From CBDDKZ01 sp965230415 (GTDB lineage: Bacteria; Bacteroidota; Bacteroidia; Cytophagales; JAAEPT01), in NCBI GenBank assembly GCA_965230415.1, contig CBDDKZ010000005.1, positions 1,178,001-1,242,000 of the forward strand: a DNA stretch of 64,000 bases, in the 5' to 3' direction. Below, in pieces: positions 17,311 through 25,798 of this stretch (positions are counted from its first letter, which is position 1; every line of letters starts with the position of its first letter). The position numbers and the translations under genes are program-made. A model generated the notes under the pieces. That model worked only from the letters and a program-made list of their open reading frames with translations, ran no database searches and had not been told where the DNA came from.

Positions 17311-19236
17311 ATGAATATGAAGTTAACTATTACACTTACAATCCTTACCCTATTTGCCTTCCATTTTTTAATGGCACAAGAAGAAATAAAAGTCAACTTA
17401 CAGATTACTAATAATAGTATTAGCACCAAAAACGGATTTAATGCCGCTTTTCTCGGGTCTGTTTTCGATTGCGATATTGACAATAATATTAACAACGAAG
17501 GACTACGGTCTATCGAACAACTAGCGCCTCAACTATTGCGTTATCCTGGTGGCACTATAAGCCAGCATGTGCATTTGCTGAATGGAACGGGCTATGGTTT
17601 GGATTCTAGTGAATTAGCTGAACGCTACGCAAATGATCCTGCTGAGCGCGATCGATGGCTAAGCAGGTGGGAATTCGAAAAGGACTTGGAATGTCGAAAT
17701 ATAGATCAGTTTATTGACATTTATAACGAAGTAAAAAGTGAAGAAACTGAAGTGATTTTTGTAGCCAATATGTATTCTGATGCACAAGAAGATATTGACG
17801 CCATCGCTTATTTAAAAAACAACGGTATAAACATTGTTGGTGTTGAGATGGGCAACGAAACCTATAACGACAGTAATACTTTTACCAACTTTCAAACTTA
17901 TATAGACAGAGCCCTACCTATTGCTCAAAGCCTGAGGCAAAGCGATCCTGAAATCAAGTTATCGTGGGTTGCAGCACCACCAATAACCACCAACCGGTCA
18001 TTCTATAATGCAAGCACTAAGCAAAAATTCGAGGCTTGGAATAATTTCCTGGGGCAACAGGTCGATAATAGTCTTATAGATGCTGTTTCTATCCATCTTT
18101 ACTGCAATTACTACTACCGCACCTGTACGCAACAATATGCCGATGAATACGATCAATCTGACCTAAATACCTTAGAAAACACGTTTAAAACCGGATCACG
18201 TTTCTTCGAAAATTACAGCACCGATTCTATTTTCAAAACATTCGATGAATACGATGGTTATTTCGGATCTGAAATTCCCTATTGGATTACAGAATGGAGT
18301 ATGGTTCAGGCAAAAGACCTTTATGGAAATAGTATTTTAGATGCATCGTTTGCGACCAGCTGGATTCATGCCTTTAATCAAATTAATGCAGAAAATAACC
18401 ATCGTATAGAATATTTATGCCGACAAAAGCTAGCAGGCCCCGGGTCAGAACTTCAAAATGCGATTACTATAAGGCATCAACTTGACGATAAAAGTGCTGC
18501 ACATATTCGCCGTACTTCATGGTATGCGTTCTACTTCCTTAAAGACCTTTTTAGTGACGAACAATATTTGCTTAACACACAAACAGACCAACCCAACCTG
18601 CCTCTTCCATTTTATACACAGGGATACCTGAATAAAAATGATAACATTATCACCATTTCATGTGTAAACGAAAATGATTTTGACATCCCATTAAGTATCG
18701 AAAATTTAACTATTATCAACGAAAATCAGGATACCGTACACAACTACATCAGTAGCCCGGTAATTCAACGTTATATTAGCGGTGAACATTTGTATTCCAG
18801 CGCAGGATACACAAAATACCTCGGGGATAACGTCAACTTCTCCAGTCAAAATAAACCACTCTTTGAAATTGATAGCATTACAGGAAAGAATTATTCGGTA
18901 AGCACTACTGGATTTACTTTCCCTAAACATAGCATCGGCACACTTCAATTTGGCTACCAAGCAGATTCTGTTACATCTATAATCCGGGATAAAGTGCACG
19001 AGGAATTTTCGCTTGTGCCCAATCCATTAAACGGCAGTAGCCTCCACCTAAAAAACATACAAAATAATGAAGATATAAGCGTTCGAATTTTCGATGCCGA
19101 AGGCAGGGAATTAGGCTTTTACCCATTACACAATCACAGGGTTATTCACCTTGTACAGGCATTAACACCTGGAATCTATTTTGTGAAGTTATTTTCACAT
19201 AACATAGTAAGAACAAAAATGCTCAAAGTAAACTAA
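17311..19236 (+). CDS. Secreted clan GH-A glycoside hydrolase (arabinofuranosidase-like) with type IX secretion tail
   Basis: A secreted TIM-barrel glycoside hydrolase. An upstream in-frame ATG at 17257 would bury the signal peptide; starting at 17311 (or 17317) gives a clean one ending LMAQ. The catalytic part (about 30-440) has LRYPGGTISQHVHL, GVEMGNETYND (acid/base Glu near 183) and YWITEWSM (nucleophile Glu near 328). These match the layout of clan GH-A families such as GH39, GH51 and GH79; I cannot pick among them. A beta-sandwich region follows. The last about 75 residues (SLVPNPLNGS... to ...IYFVKLFSHNIVRTKMLKVN) are a type A Por/T9SS sorting domain, so the enzyme is secreted or surface-attached. 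It lies 150 bases after the polysaccharide operon in the same direction. It may trim the cell's own glycan or degrade an external one. Confidence 0.78.
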   Translation: MNMKLTITLTILTLFAFHFLMAQEEIKVNLQITNNSISTKNGFNAAFLGSVFDCDIDNNINNEGLRSIEQLAPQLLRYPGGTISQHVHLLNGTGYGLDSSELAERYANDPAERDRWLSRWEFEKDLECRNIDQFIDIYNEVKSEETEVIFVANMYSDAQEDIDAIAYLKNNGINIVGVEMGNETYNDSNTFTNFQTYIDRALPIAQSLRQSDPEIKLSWVAAPPITTNRSFYNASTKQKFEAWNNFLGQQVDNSLIDAVSIHLYCNYYYRTCTQQYADEYDQSDLNTLENTFKTGSRFFENYSTDSIFKTFDEYDGYFGSEIPYWITEWSMVQAKDLYGNSILDASFATSWIHAFNQINAENNHRIEYLCRQKLAGPGSELQNAITIRHQLDDKSAAHIRRTSWYAFYFLKDLFSDEQYLLNTQTDQPNLPLPFYTQGYLNKNDNIITISCVNENDFDIPLSIENLTIINENQDTVHNYISSPVIQRYISGEHLYSSAGYTKYLGDNVNFSSQNKPLFEIDSITGKNYSVSTTGFTFPKHSIGTLQFGYQADSVTSIIRDKVHEEFSLVPNPLNGSSLHLKNIQNNEDISVRIFDAEGRELGFYPLHNHRVIHLVQALTPGIYFVKLFSHNIVRTKMLKVN

Positions 19237-19381
19237 CATTATACTATCCAACAACACAAGGCGTCCAATCATCTTCGCTCATGACCTACTCCCTCCACCT
19301 TCACTCAGAAGAAGAAAGGGCGCCTTTTCTTATTTCCATTATGGCACCTGGTCAAGCAATCAGGTGTACTTCAAACCACCA
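19237..19381. other. Convergent intergenic region with weak hairpins
   Basis: Two genes converge here. CACCTG at 19345-19350 and CAGGTG at 19361-19366 form a 6-bp stem with a 10-base loop. An AAAGG/CCTTT stem with a 3-base loop followed by TTCTTATTTCC near 19318-19335 is T-rich on the plus strand and could end transcription of the glycoside hydrolase. Neither is strong. Confidence 0.3.
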
Positions 19382-21040
19382 TTAATTGCTTATAAGTGTC
19401 TGTTCCAGGTAAGTCATATTTGAAGCCATTAAGTGTTTAGGGTCTGCCTTCCCTGCTTCATATATTTCATACAAATGAATGGTTGGTTTATTATTTTTTT
19501 TATCCAGGCCTGCCAGTTTACTACAGCTGACATGGCCAACGCGACCATCTTGAAGTGTTACCAGCCAAAAACACTTCTCTCCCTGGTAATAGTCAACAGA
19601 ATCGGGCGGAAAGTTAAATATTGCATTGGTGCTTAATGACACCAAAGTCACTTGTTTCACATTAACGCTCACTCCTTTTGAATAAAACTCTGGAGCCAAG
19701 GTTTTTTGTCTACCGGCACTTCGCCTACTCGCCATTATACGATCGATATTATGATAGCCAACATTGCTTATCTCGAAATTAGTGGTAAAAGCCCCCACAG
19801 CCGACCTGCCAGCCACTTCGATTCCCTTTTGAAACAAACGCTCGTTCCTTATTTTGTCTTTATACCGTTGGTATTTATTGTAAACATACATTATACTATC
19901 CATACCTGCTTTCAGATTATGATAAATGGAATCACGGTTTGCGCGCACCTGTGTATAATCTTTATAGAACTGGGCTATATTGTTTTTATAAGCCGTTTCT
20001 GCCAAACCAAATGCCGCTTGTGACTTTAATACCAGGGTATCGGAACCGGTAATTACCTTTAAGGTTATTATGGATGATAAGGGATCCTCATAAGAAATAG
20101 AAATGTCGTTTACATCACCACTTATTAAATGGGATTTCGGATCTCGCACCTTTTTGCTAAAATCTGCTTTTGTCAAATACGTACCACGAGGCCTTTTTAA
20201 TATTTTTTCAAATTTTCCCGCCGATTTTTTATCCAATCGATAAGCCACAGATTTTAGAAAATTATATTCATCATCGCTTATTGGTACACTCAAACCATTT
20301 GAAGAACGAAATTTACTGCGTTGTGTACTCCCTTTTATACTGAAAACAAAATTCTCCCGATCATAGAGTATATGATAAGTGTCAATATCAATACGAGGTT
20401 TTGAGCCATTAACCAGTTCCCACAACATTTCAAGGTCACAGGTATCTCCGATCATAAAAGATTCCATTTTCTCAAAGCCCAGCTGTTCTTGTTTAGTTTC
20501 CCACTTGTCTGTACTTTCATTATAGGTGTAATAGTTGAATCCCTCACCTTGTTTTAGACTTTTCATGTTAACAGCAATCGGTTTTGAAGGATCGAGCTGC
20601 AACTCCTTCTCCCCTTTTCGGGCACGCAATTCAAACATTCCGGCAGATTCAAAATGTTTCGTTTTACCATTAGCTGTAATTGTCATGTTAATATTATCTG
20701 CCAGCGTTTCAAGGGAAGTATAATAGTCCTTGTACAAAACATCCACCTTCCCTGTTGCCGGGACACCATTCTGGTCGATAAATGCATTGGCAGGAATGGC
20801 CAACGTATTACCCATTGCAGTGCTAAGCACTTGAGGAATGGAAGACTTCAATTCGAAAACTTCCGGCGGTGCCTTTGATAAGGCTCTGGCTGCTGTACTA
20901 AAACGGAGATCATTGGGGTTTTCTTTCAGGTAGAGGTTGACAACAGGAATACTTTCCTGAATTTCCTGGTTATTTTGAGCGATAAGCTGATAGCAACAGC
21001 TTAGTACTAAAAAACATAACACATACTTATTCATTTCCAT
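19382..21040 (-). CDS. Exported protein of unknown function with ZU5-like N-terminal region
   Basis: A 552-residue protein with a signal peptide (MEMNKYVLCFLVLSCCYQLIAQ). I do not recognise a named family. Residues about 70-200 carry the pattern AMGNTLAIPANAFIDQNGVP, then GKVDVLYKDYYTSLETLA and ESAGMFELRARKGEKEL. This pattern recurs in Bacteroidota exported proteins and resembles a ZU5-type beta domain. The middle (about 380-430) is helical and charged (YNKYQRYKDKIRNER). The last 100 residues are beta-rich. No lipobox, membrane anchor or type IX sorting tail is evident, so the mature protein is probably periplasmic. It lies leftward, 64 bases after dsbD and in the same direction, and could be co-transcribed with it. 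Confidence 0.65.
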   Translation of the reverse strand: MEMNKYVLCFLVLSCCYQLIAQNNQEIQESIPVVNLYLKENPNDLRFSTAARALSKAPPEVFELKSSIPQVLSTAMGNTLAIPANAFIDQNGVPATGKVDVLYKDYYTSLETLADNINMTITANGKTKHFESAGMFELRARKGEKELQLDPSKPIAVNMKSLKQGEGFNYYTYNESTDKWETKQEQLGFEKMESFMIGDTCDLEMLWELVNGSKPRIDIDTYHILYDRENFVFSIKGSTQRSKFRSSNGLSVPISDDEYNFLKSVAYRLDKKSAGKFEKILKRPRGTYLTKADFSKKVRDPKSHLISGDVNDISISYEDPLSSIITLKVITGSDTLVLKSQAAFGLAETAYKNNIAQFYKDYTQVRANRDSIYHNLKAGMDSIMYVYNKYQRYKDKIRNERLFQKGIEVAGRSAVGAFTTNFEISNVGYHNIDRIMASRRSAGRQKTLAPEFYSKGVSVNVKQVTLVSLSTNAIFNFPPDSVDYYQGEKCFWLVTLQDGRVGHVSCSKLAGLDKKNNKPTIHLYEIYEAGKADPKHLMASNMTYLEQTLISN

Positions 21041-21104
21041 AGATTTTTAAAGTGAACTGTTATTAAGAGTTGCACCTGTCGTCTATTCCATAAATAAGTA
21101 TTTT

Positions 21105-23396
21105 TTATTGCTGCATATCTTTGTAGTTCCCTACACCTGTTTCCAGAAATTCCACGAAATTATTGACATCGGGGTTATAAGGCTGTGGCTGAGCCAGCTC
21201 ATTCAGAACAATTTTACCATTCTTAGTTTGCACCTCATTGACGCCTAATAAAACATAATAAGGCTGTGCTACCCGGTTAAAAAATCGTTTTTCAAAATCC
21301 AGTGCAGCTTTACCAATACGTGAAATTTTTTCACCATCTTTATCAATATAGCGTTCTTCCTGGGGCAGTTTGTTTTTATCGTCGGTATATAAAGCCACAA
21401 TCACAAAATCTTCACGTAGCTTTTTATAGACTTTGGGGTCGCTCCAAACACTTTCTTCCATTCTACGGCAATTTGCACATCCATGACCGGTAAAATCAAC
21501 AAAAATGGGTTTATTCTGTTCGATAGCACAGCAGATTGCCTGTTGCAAATCGAAATAGCCATTTAAGCTGTGAGGTAAATGAAAAAGGTCTTCGTACAAA
21601 GGCTCTTCACAGATATTATTGCCTTCTATACCCTGTTCACGAATCATGCGCTCCAAGTCGAAATCCTGGGTGGTACGTGGCGGTAAAATCCCGGATAACA
21701 ATTTCAAAGGTGCCCCCCAAAGTCCGGGTGCCATATAAATGACAAACGAAAATGTTAAAACAGCCACTATAGCTCTGAAAACACCTATTTTTTCTAATGG
21801 GCTGTCATGAGGAAAGCGAATTTTACCAATTAGGTATATTCCGATCATTAGGAACGAGGCCACCCATATTGCCAGGAACACATTTCTATCCAGAACACCC
21901 CAACCTTCGATAAGGTCGATTTGACTTAAAAACTTAAAGGCAAAAGCAAATTCAAATAGCCCCAGAACCACTTTAACGGCATTGAGCCACCCACCCGATT
22001 GTGGCAGGCTGTTTAACCAGGAAGGAAACAAGGCAAAAAGTGTAAATGGCAAAGCAAAAGCCAGGCTAAACCCAAGCATTCCTACAATTGGTTTCAAAAA
22101 CTCACCTCCTGCCGATTCAATCAAAATTGAGCCCACGATAGGACCTGTACATGAAAAAGATACCAATACCAGCGTAAAAGCCATAAAAAACACCCCTATC
22201 AGTCCCCCTTTATCCGACTGCTTATCCATATTATTTACAAAACGACTGGGAAGTGTAATTTCGAACAAGCCAAGAAATGACAAGGCAAATATAATGAATA
22301 CCAAAAAGAAGATGCCATTGGGCAACCAGTGGGTAGATAAGGTATGCGCAAAATTAGGACCAAACAAATAAGCCACTACGGTACCTAAAAGTACAAATAT
22401 GGCGATGATAGAAAATCCATAAATAAGTGCGTTGGTAATACCTTTGGCTCTGCTTTTGGAGCTTTTCGTAAAGAAGGTTACCGTCATCGGAATCATCGGA
22501 AAAACACAAGGAGTGAGCAGGGCAGCAAGTCCCCCTATAAATGCCACACCCATAAAAACGAGTAAGGCTCGCCAGTCGTCCTTCTTTTCCGTATGGTCAA
22601 AAGGTTCGATAGTGATGTGATCATACCCGGCCCGGCGTTCAATACTGCACTTTTCACCGGAACCGGCTATGGCCTGAGTCAATCCTGGCTTATTGGAATA
22701 CTCACCGTTCAAGCGAGCCAAAATTTCCTGTTGTTGTTCATAAACGCGTTGACAGCAAGAACTATCAACTTGTTCGACATTTACCTGACCTGTGATATTA
22801 CCGTTTTCTCTGGTATCCGGAGAAGGGTTTTCAACTTTACTTGTATTGTCCTTAGTTGATTTCAGGCCCGTTTCAGCACCTGCCTTGGTATCGGTCTCTG
22901 AGGATTGAGGTTTAGCTTTTACTTTTTTTTTTAATAGCAGTGGCCTGTCAAAAGGGATACACATACCATCTTTCACTGTACATAACTGGTATATTATTAA
23001 TCCTTCAATCTGAACATTTTCCGCGGTAATTTCTATGGGCATTTTAAACACACCTTCCTTTTTGAAATAGCGATAGTTGCACTCAAAAATGTCATCAAAT
23101 TTCTCCTTATCTCCAGGAGATGTCAGTTGGCCCAGTGCTTTGTAGCCCTTGTTCGTACCTTCTGAAAAATCTATTTCTGTTTTCTGAGGATCACATTTGA
23201 ATTGTGCACCATAGATATACCATGCCGGGTCAATCTTAACGTGTAGTTCCAGTTCTACTTTATCGCCAACATGAAGATCGTCCTTACTTAATTTGTATTC
23301 CCAGGTAATTAAATCGTCTTGATTCTGTTGCCCCCAAGAAATGGTACTAACCAATAAAAAAAATATAAGACCGGTACAATATTTAATTGTTTTCAT
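21105..23396 (-). CDS. dsbD: Thiol:disulfide interchange protein DsbD
   Basis: DsbD carries electrons from cytoplasmic thioredoxin through the inner membrane to periplasmic thiol proteins. All three parts are present in 763 residues. A signal peptide (1-22) precedes an N-terminal alpha domain (about 28-160) with a Cys pair at 139 and 146 (CTVKDGMC). A linker (about 160-275) leads to a CcdA-like membrane domain with about eight helices (about 276-580), including TPCVFPMIP (Cys297) and SFSCTGPIVGS (near 416), the two redox cysteines. The C-terminal thioredoxin domain has GHGCANCRR (near 635-643). The linker is unusual in containing an adjacent CC pair (214-215) and C250, which are not part of the canonical relay. 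A four-unit 11-base direct repeat precedes the gene. The assignment is firm. Confidence 0.95.
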   Translation of the reverse strand: MKTIKYCTGLIFFLLVSTISWGQQNQDDLITWEYKLSKDDLHVGDKVELELHVKIDPAWYIYGAQFKCDPQKTEIDFSEGTNKGYKALGQLTSPGDKEKFDDIFECNYRYFKKEGVFKMPIEITAENVQIEGLIIYQLCTVKDGMCIPFDRPLLLKKKVKAKPQSSETDTKAGAETGLKSTKDNTSKVENPSPDTRENGNITGQVNVEQVDSSCCQRVYEQQQEILARLNGEYSNKPGLTQAIAGSGEKCSIERRAGYDHITIEPFDHTEKKDDWRALLVFMGVAFIGGLAALLTPCVFPMIPMTVTFFTKSSKSRAKGITNALIYGFSIIAIFVLLGTVVAYLFGPNFAHTLSTHWLPNGIFFLVFIIFALSFLGLFEITLPSRFVNNMDKQSDKGGLIGVFFMAFTLVLVSFSCTGPIVGSILIESAGGEFLKPIVGMLGFSLAFALPFTLFALFPSWLNSLPQSGGWLNAVKVVLGLFEFAFAFKFLSQIDLIEGWGVLDRNVFLAIWVASFLMIGIYLIGKIRFPHDSPLEKIGVFRAIVAVLTFSFVIYMAPGLWGAPLKLLSGILPPRTTQDFDLERMIREQGIEGNNICEEPLYEDLFHLPHSLNGYFDLQQAICCAIEQNKPIFVDFTGHGCANCRRMEESVWSDPKVYKKLREDFVIVALYTDDKNKLPQEERYIDKDGEKISRIGKAALDFEKRFFNRVAQPYYVLLGVNEVQTKNGKIVLNELAQPQPYNPDVNNFVEFLETGVGNYKDMQQ

Positions 23397-23459
23397 ATCT
23401 ACACTATTTCCTTTGCTACGTGATAAGTTAACTGTAAATTAACACAAATATTTTCTTTA

Positions 23460-23503
23460 GACCTGTTATTGACCTGTTAAATAGTTGTTATTGGTCCGTT
23501 AAA
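23460..23503 (-). promoter_or_regulatory. Four 11-bp direct repeats upstream of dsbD, Pho-box-like
   Basis: Read on the minus strand, the 44 bases divide exactly into four 11-base units. Their first six bases are TTTAAC, AATAAC, TTTAAC and AATAAC, and the last two units both continue AGGTC. The array ends 7 bases before AATATTTG (23452-23445), a one-mismatch -7 box, and 64 bases before the dsbD start. Direct repeats with one-helical-turn spacing next to a -10/-7 element are the mark of OmpR/PhoB-family activator sites. The regulator is not identified. Confidence 0.4.
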
Positions 23504-23512
23504 AGACCTATA

Positions 23513-24871
23513 TCAAACGTTTCCTTTATAATGCTGAAAGAACGAACAAATTGTCTCTATACCTTTCAGATAGTTCTCTACGCCATAGCTTTCATTGGGA
23601 GAATGGATCGCATCTTCATCTAATCCAAAACCCATCAAAATTACGTTTATATTTAATTCATTTTCAAAAAGCGCCACAATTGGAATAGACCCTCCATCTC
23701 TCATAGGTATTGGTTTCTTACCCCAAACCTGCTCAACTGCCTTACTGGCTGCCAGGTACCCCGGAGCATCGGTTGGTGTTACCGCTGCTTCTCCACCATG
23801 CATTGGAGCAACTTTCACCTTAACAGTTGAAGGAGCAATACGCTCAAAATGCTGTTGAAACAATTCAGTGATTTTTTCTGAAGACTGGTTTGGTACGAGT
23901 CGCATAGAAATTTTGGCATAAGCTTTGGAAGGCAAAACTGTTTTAGGACCTTCCCCGATATAACCACCCCAAATCCCGTTTACATCAAGTGTAGGCCTTG
24001 TTCCCAAATGTTCAAGGGTAGAATACCCTTTCTCACCATGCAATGCATCAAGACCTATTTCTTTCTTGTAATTCTCAGGATCAAAAGGGGCACTCAGTAG
24101 TGCTTCCTTGTCTGCATCGCTAAGTTCTTCCACATCATCGTAAAACCCAGGTATGGTTACGCGGTTATTTTCATCGTGCATGGAAGCAATCATTTGGCAG
24201 AGCACATTCACCGGATTAGCTACGGCACCACCATACATGCCTGAATGCAAATCTCTGTTGGGCCCCGTCAACTCCACTTCCACATAGCTCATTCCTCGTA
24301 ATCCAACAGTAATTGAAGGATTTTCATTGGAGAGCATGCCCGTATCAGATATTAACATGAGGTCTGCCCGCAGTAATTCGAGATTGTTTTTAACAAATTG
24401 TTCTAAATTGGCAGATCCTATCTCTTCTTCACCTTCAATTAGAAATTTCACATTACAGCTTAGGTTACCAGTCTGTACCATTGTCTGTAAGGCTTTAATA
24501 TGCATATAAACCTGCCCTTTATCATCACTGGCTCCCCGGGCAAAAATTTTACCATCTCTGATTTCAGGCTCAAAAGGAGGTGACACCCACAATTCCAAGG
24601 GTTCGGGAGGTTGCACATCATAATGACCGTAAACAAGTACGGTAGGTTTACTTTCATCAATAAGGAGTTCGCCATATATAATTGGAAAACCTGCTGTTTC
24701 AAATAGTGCTGTTTTTTGGCAACCTGCTTGCTTTAATTTATCTTCAATGAAATCAGCAGCCTTACGCACATCGGGTGCATAAGAACTATTGGCGCTTACA
24801 GAAGGTATGCGCAATAATTCGAAAAGTTCTTCTAAAAACTGGTTCTTTTGTTGTTCAATGTAATCTTTCAT
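23513..24871 (-). CDS. M20 family dipeptidase
   Basis: A cytoplasmic zinc peptidase of the M20 family, CNDP/PepV-like dipeptidase branch, that cleaves dipeptides or acts as a carboxypeptidase on short peptides. The ATG at 24871 gives 452 residues; an upstream TTG at 24904 is less likely because it would precede the natural start MKDYIEQQ. Metal ligands are visible in order: VLVYGHYDVQPPEP (His), FARGASDDKGQV (bridging Asp), EGEEEIGS (Glu-Glu), LISDTGM (Asp) and LDEDAIHSPNE (His). A dimerisation lid domain lies between about 185 and 350. No signal peptide is seen. The gene sits 61 bases after plsY in the same direction. The family is certain; the physiological peptide is not. Confidence 0.92.
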   Translation of the reverse strand: MKDYIEQQKNQFLEELFELLRIPSVSANSSYAPDVRKAADFIEDKLKQAGCQKTALFETAGFPIIYGELLIDESKPTVLVYGHYDVQPPEPLELWVSPPFEPEIRDGKIFARGASDDKGQVYMHIKALQTMVQTGNLSCNVKFLIEGEEEIGSANLEQFVKNNLELLRADLMLISDTGMLSNENPSITVGLRGMSYVEVELTGPNRDLHSGMYGGAVANPVNVLCQMIASMHDENNRVTIPGFYDDVEELSDADKEALLSAPFDPENYKKEIGLDALHGEKGYSTLEHLGTRPTLDVNGIWGGYIGEGPKTVLPSKAYAKISMRLVPNQSSEKITELFQQHFERIAPSTVKVKVAPMHGGEAAVTPTDAPGYLAASKAVEQVWGKKPIPMRDGGSIPIVALFENELNINVILMGFGLDEDAIHSPNESYGVENYLKGIETICSFFQHYKGNV

Positions 24872-24901
24872 TTGGCTATACTTCGTATTAAGAAGAATCC
24901 C

Positions 24902-24909
24902 CAAATGTA
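24902..24909 (-). promoter_or_regulatory. -7 promoter box candidate for the M20 dipeptidase gene
   Basis: TACATTTG on the minus strand is a perfect TAnnTTTG, lying 31 bases before the ATG. No -33 TTG is seen at the usual spacing, so it is only a candidate. Confidence 0.3.
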
Positions 24910-24932
24910 AAACAAAGGAATGAAATTAGTAG

Positions 24933-25610
24933 TTAATTTCTATTTTTTCTCAGACGAAAATTGGCTTTGTTCTCCTCTCCGTGAATAAGACGGTTGATGT
25001 TTTTACGGTGAGTGAGTACTACCATTGAAAAAAGAACAAAACCGAAAATGATCAAAATCGGACTTGGTGCGGTAGCTCCTAACCATGGAAGAATTAAAAC
25101 CAAAGGAAAAGTGAGTGCAGCAATCATTGACCCTAAAGACACATATTTTGTTGTGAGGAAAACTACGACAAATACTGCCAGGCAAGCCAAAGAGGCTTCA
25201 TAATCGACGGCTATAATCATGCCTAGCAATGTAGCCACGCCTTTACCGCCTTTAAAATTAGCATATATCGGAAAAATATGACCGATAACCGCCGTTACTC
25301 CAAACCCCAGCTGGCATAAAATGTATTCATTTGATGTGAACGTAATTTCTACATCAAAAATTTGCGAGGCATCTATTAATAATGCCGCCAATGCTGTTGC
25401 AGCAAAACCTTTAAGAATGTCAATGAGCATAACCAAAACACCCGCTTTCTTTCCTAAAACCCGAAAAGTATTGGTTGCTCCGGCATTTCCACTGCCATAT
25501 TCACGAATATCAATTCCATATTGTGCTTTTCCATACCAGACCGCTGTGGGGATTGAACCCAAGAGGTAAGAAATAATAGCACATACCGATATAAGCAAAA
25601 CTGTCATCAT
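24933..25610 (-). CDS. plsY: Glycerol-3-phosphate acyltransferase PlsY
   Basis: PlsY makes lysophosphatidic acid from acyl-phosphate and glycerol-3-phosphate, the first step of membrane phospholipid synthesis. The 225-residue protein has the family's membrane helices and its three conserved loops. The first is GSIPTAVWYGKAQYGIDIRE followed by YGSGNAGATNTFRVLGKK (about 18-54). The second is the glycine-rich FPIYANFKGGKGVATLLGM (about 113-131). The third is the C-terminal LTHRKNINRLIHGEENK (about 199-215). It is slightly longer than many homologues because of a loop with ASQIFDVEITFTSNEY between helices. The gene heads a leftward unit with the M20 dipeptidase 61 bases downstream. Confidence 0.95.
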   Translation of the reverse strand: MMTVLLISVCAIISYLLGSIPTAVWYGKAQYGIDIREYGSGNAGATNTFRVLGKKAGVLVMLIDILKGFAATALAALLIDASQIFDVEITFTSNEYILCQLGFGVTAVIGHIFPIYANFKGGKGVATLLGMIIAVDYEASLACLAVFVVVFLTTKYVSLGSMIAALTFPLVLILPWLGATAPSPILIIFGFVLFSMVVLTHRKNINRLIHGEENKANFRLRKNRN

Positions 25611-25635
25611 ATACTATTGTAATATATTGAGCCTA

Positions 25636-25680
25636 CAAATATAGTTAATAAAAAGAAAATCGGAAATCTATTCCGAATAG
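25636..25680 (-). promoter_or_regulatory. plsY promoter candidate with palindrome upstream
   Basis: TATATTTG (25643-25636 on the minus strand) matches the -7 consensus 26 bases before the plsY ATG. No TTG occupies the -33 position. Instead, a 13-base palindrome CTATTCCGAATAG (25668-25680) lies 24 bases upstream. A regulator could bind there. This is a weak prediction. Confidence 0.3.
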
Positions 25681-25798
25681 CCCAGTTATTAACGTAGTTG
25701 TCCATTGTTAGTTGCCAGTTTATCAGATAATTTACAAATGCCCCTTATAATATTAACGCGTCGCCAAAAAAATGGTTCCAATGATTCTTTTCATCGAC

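Noticed and set aside
21982..22371. Rightward 129-codon frame in dsbD
   Set aside because: It is the complement of the membrane-domain coding region; it has no family and no leader, and the sense frame is certain.
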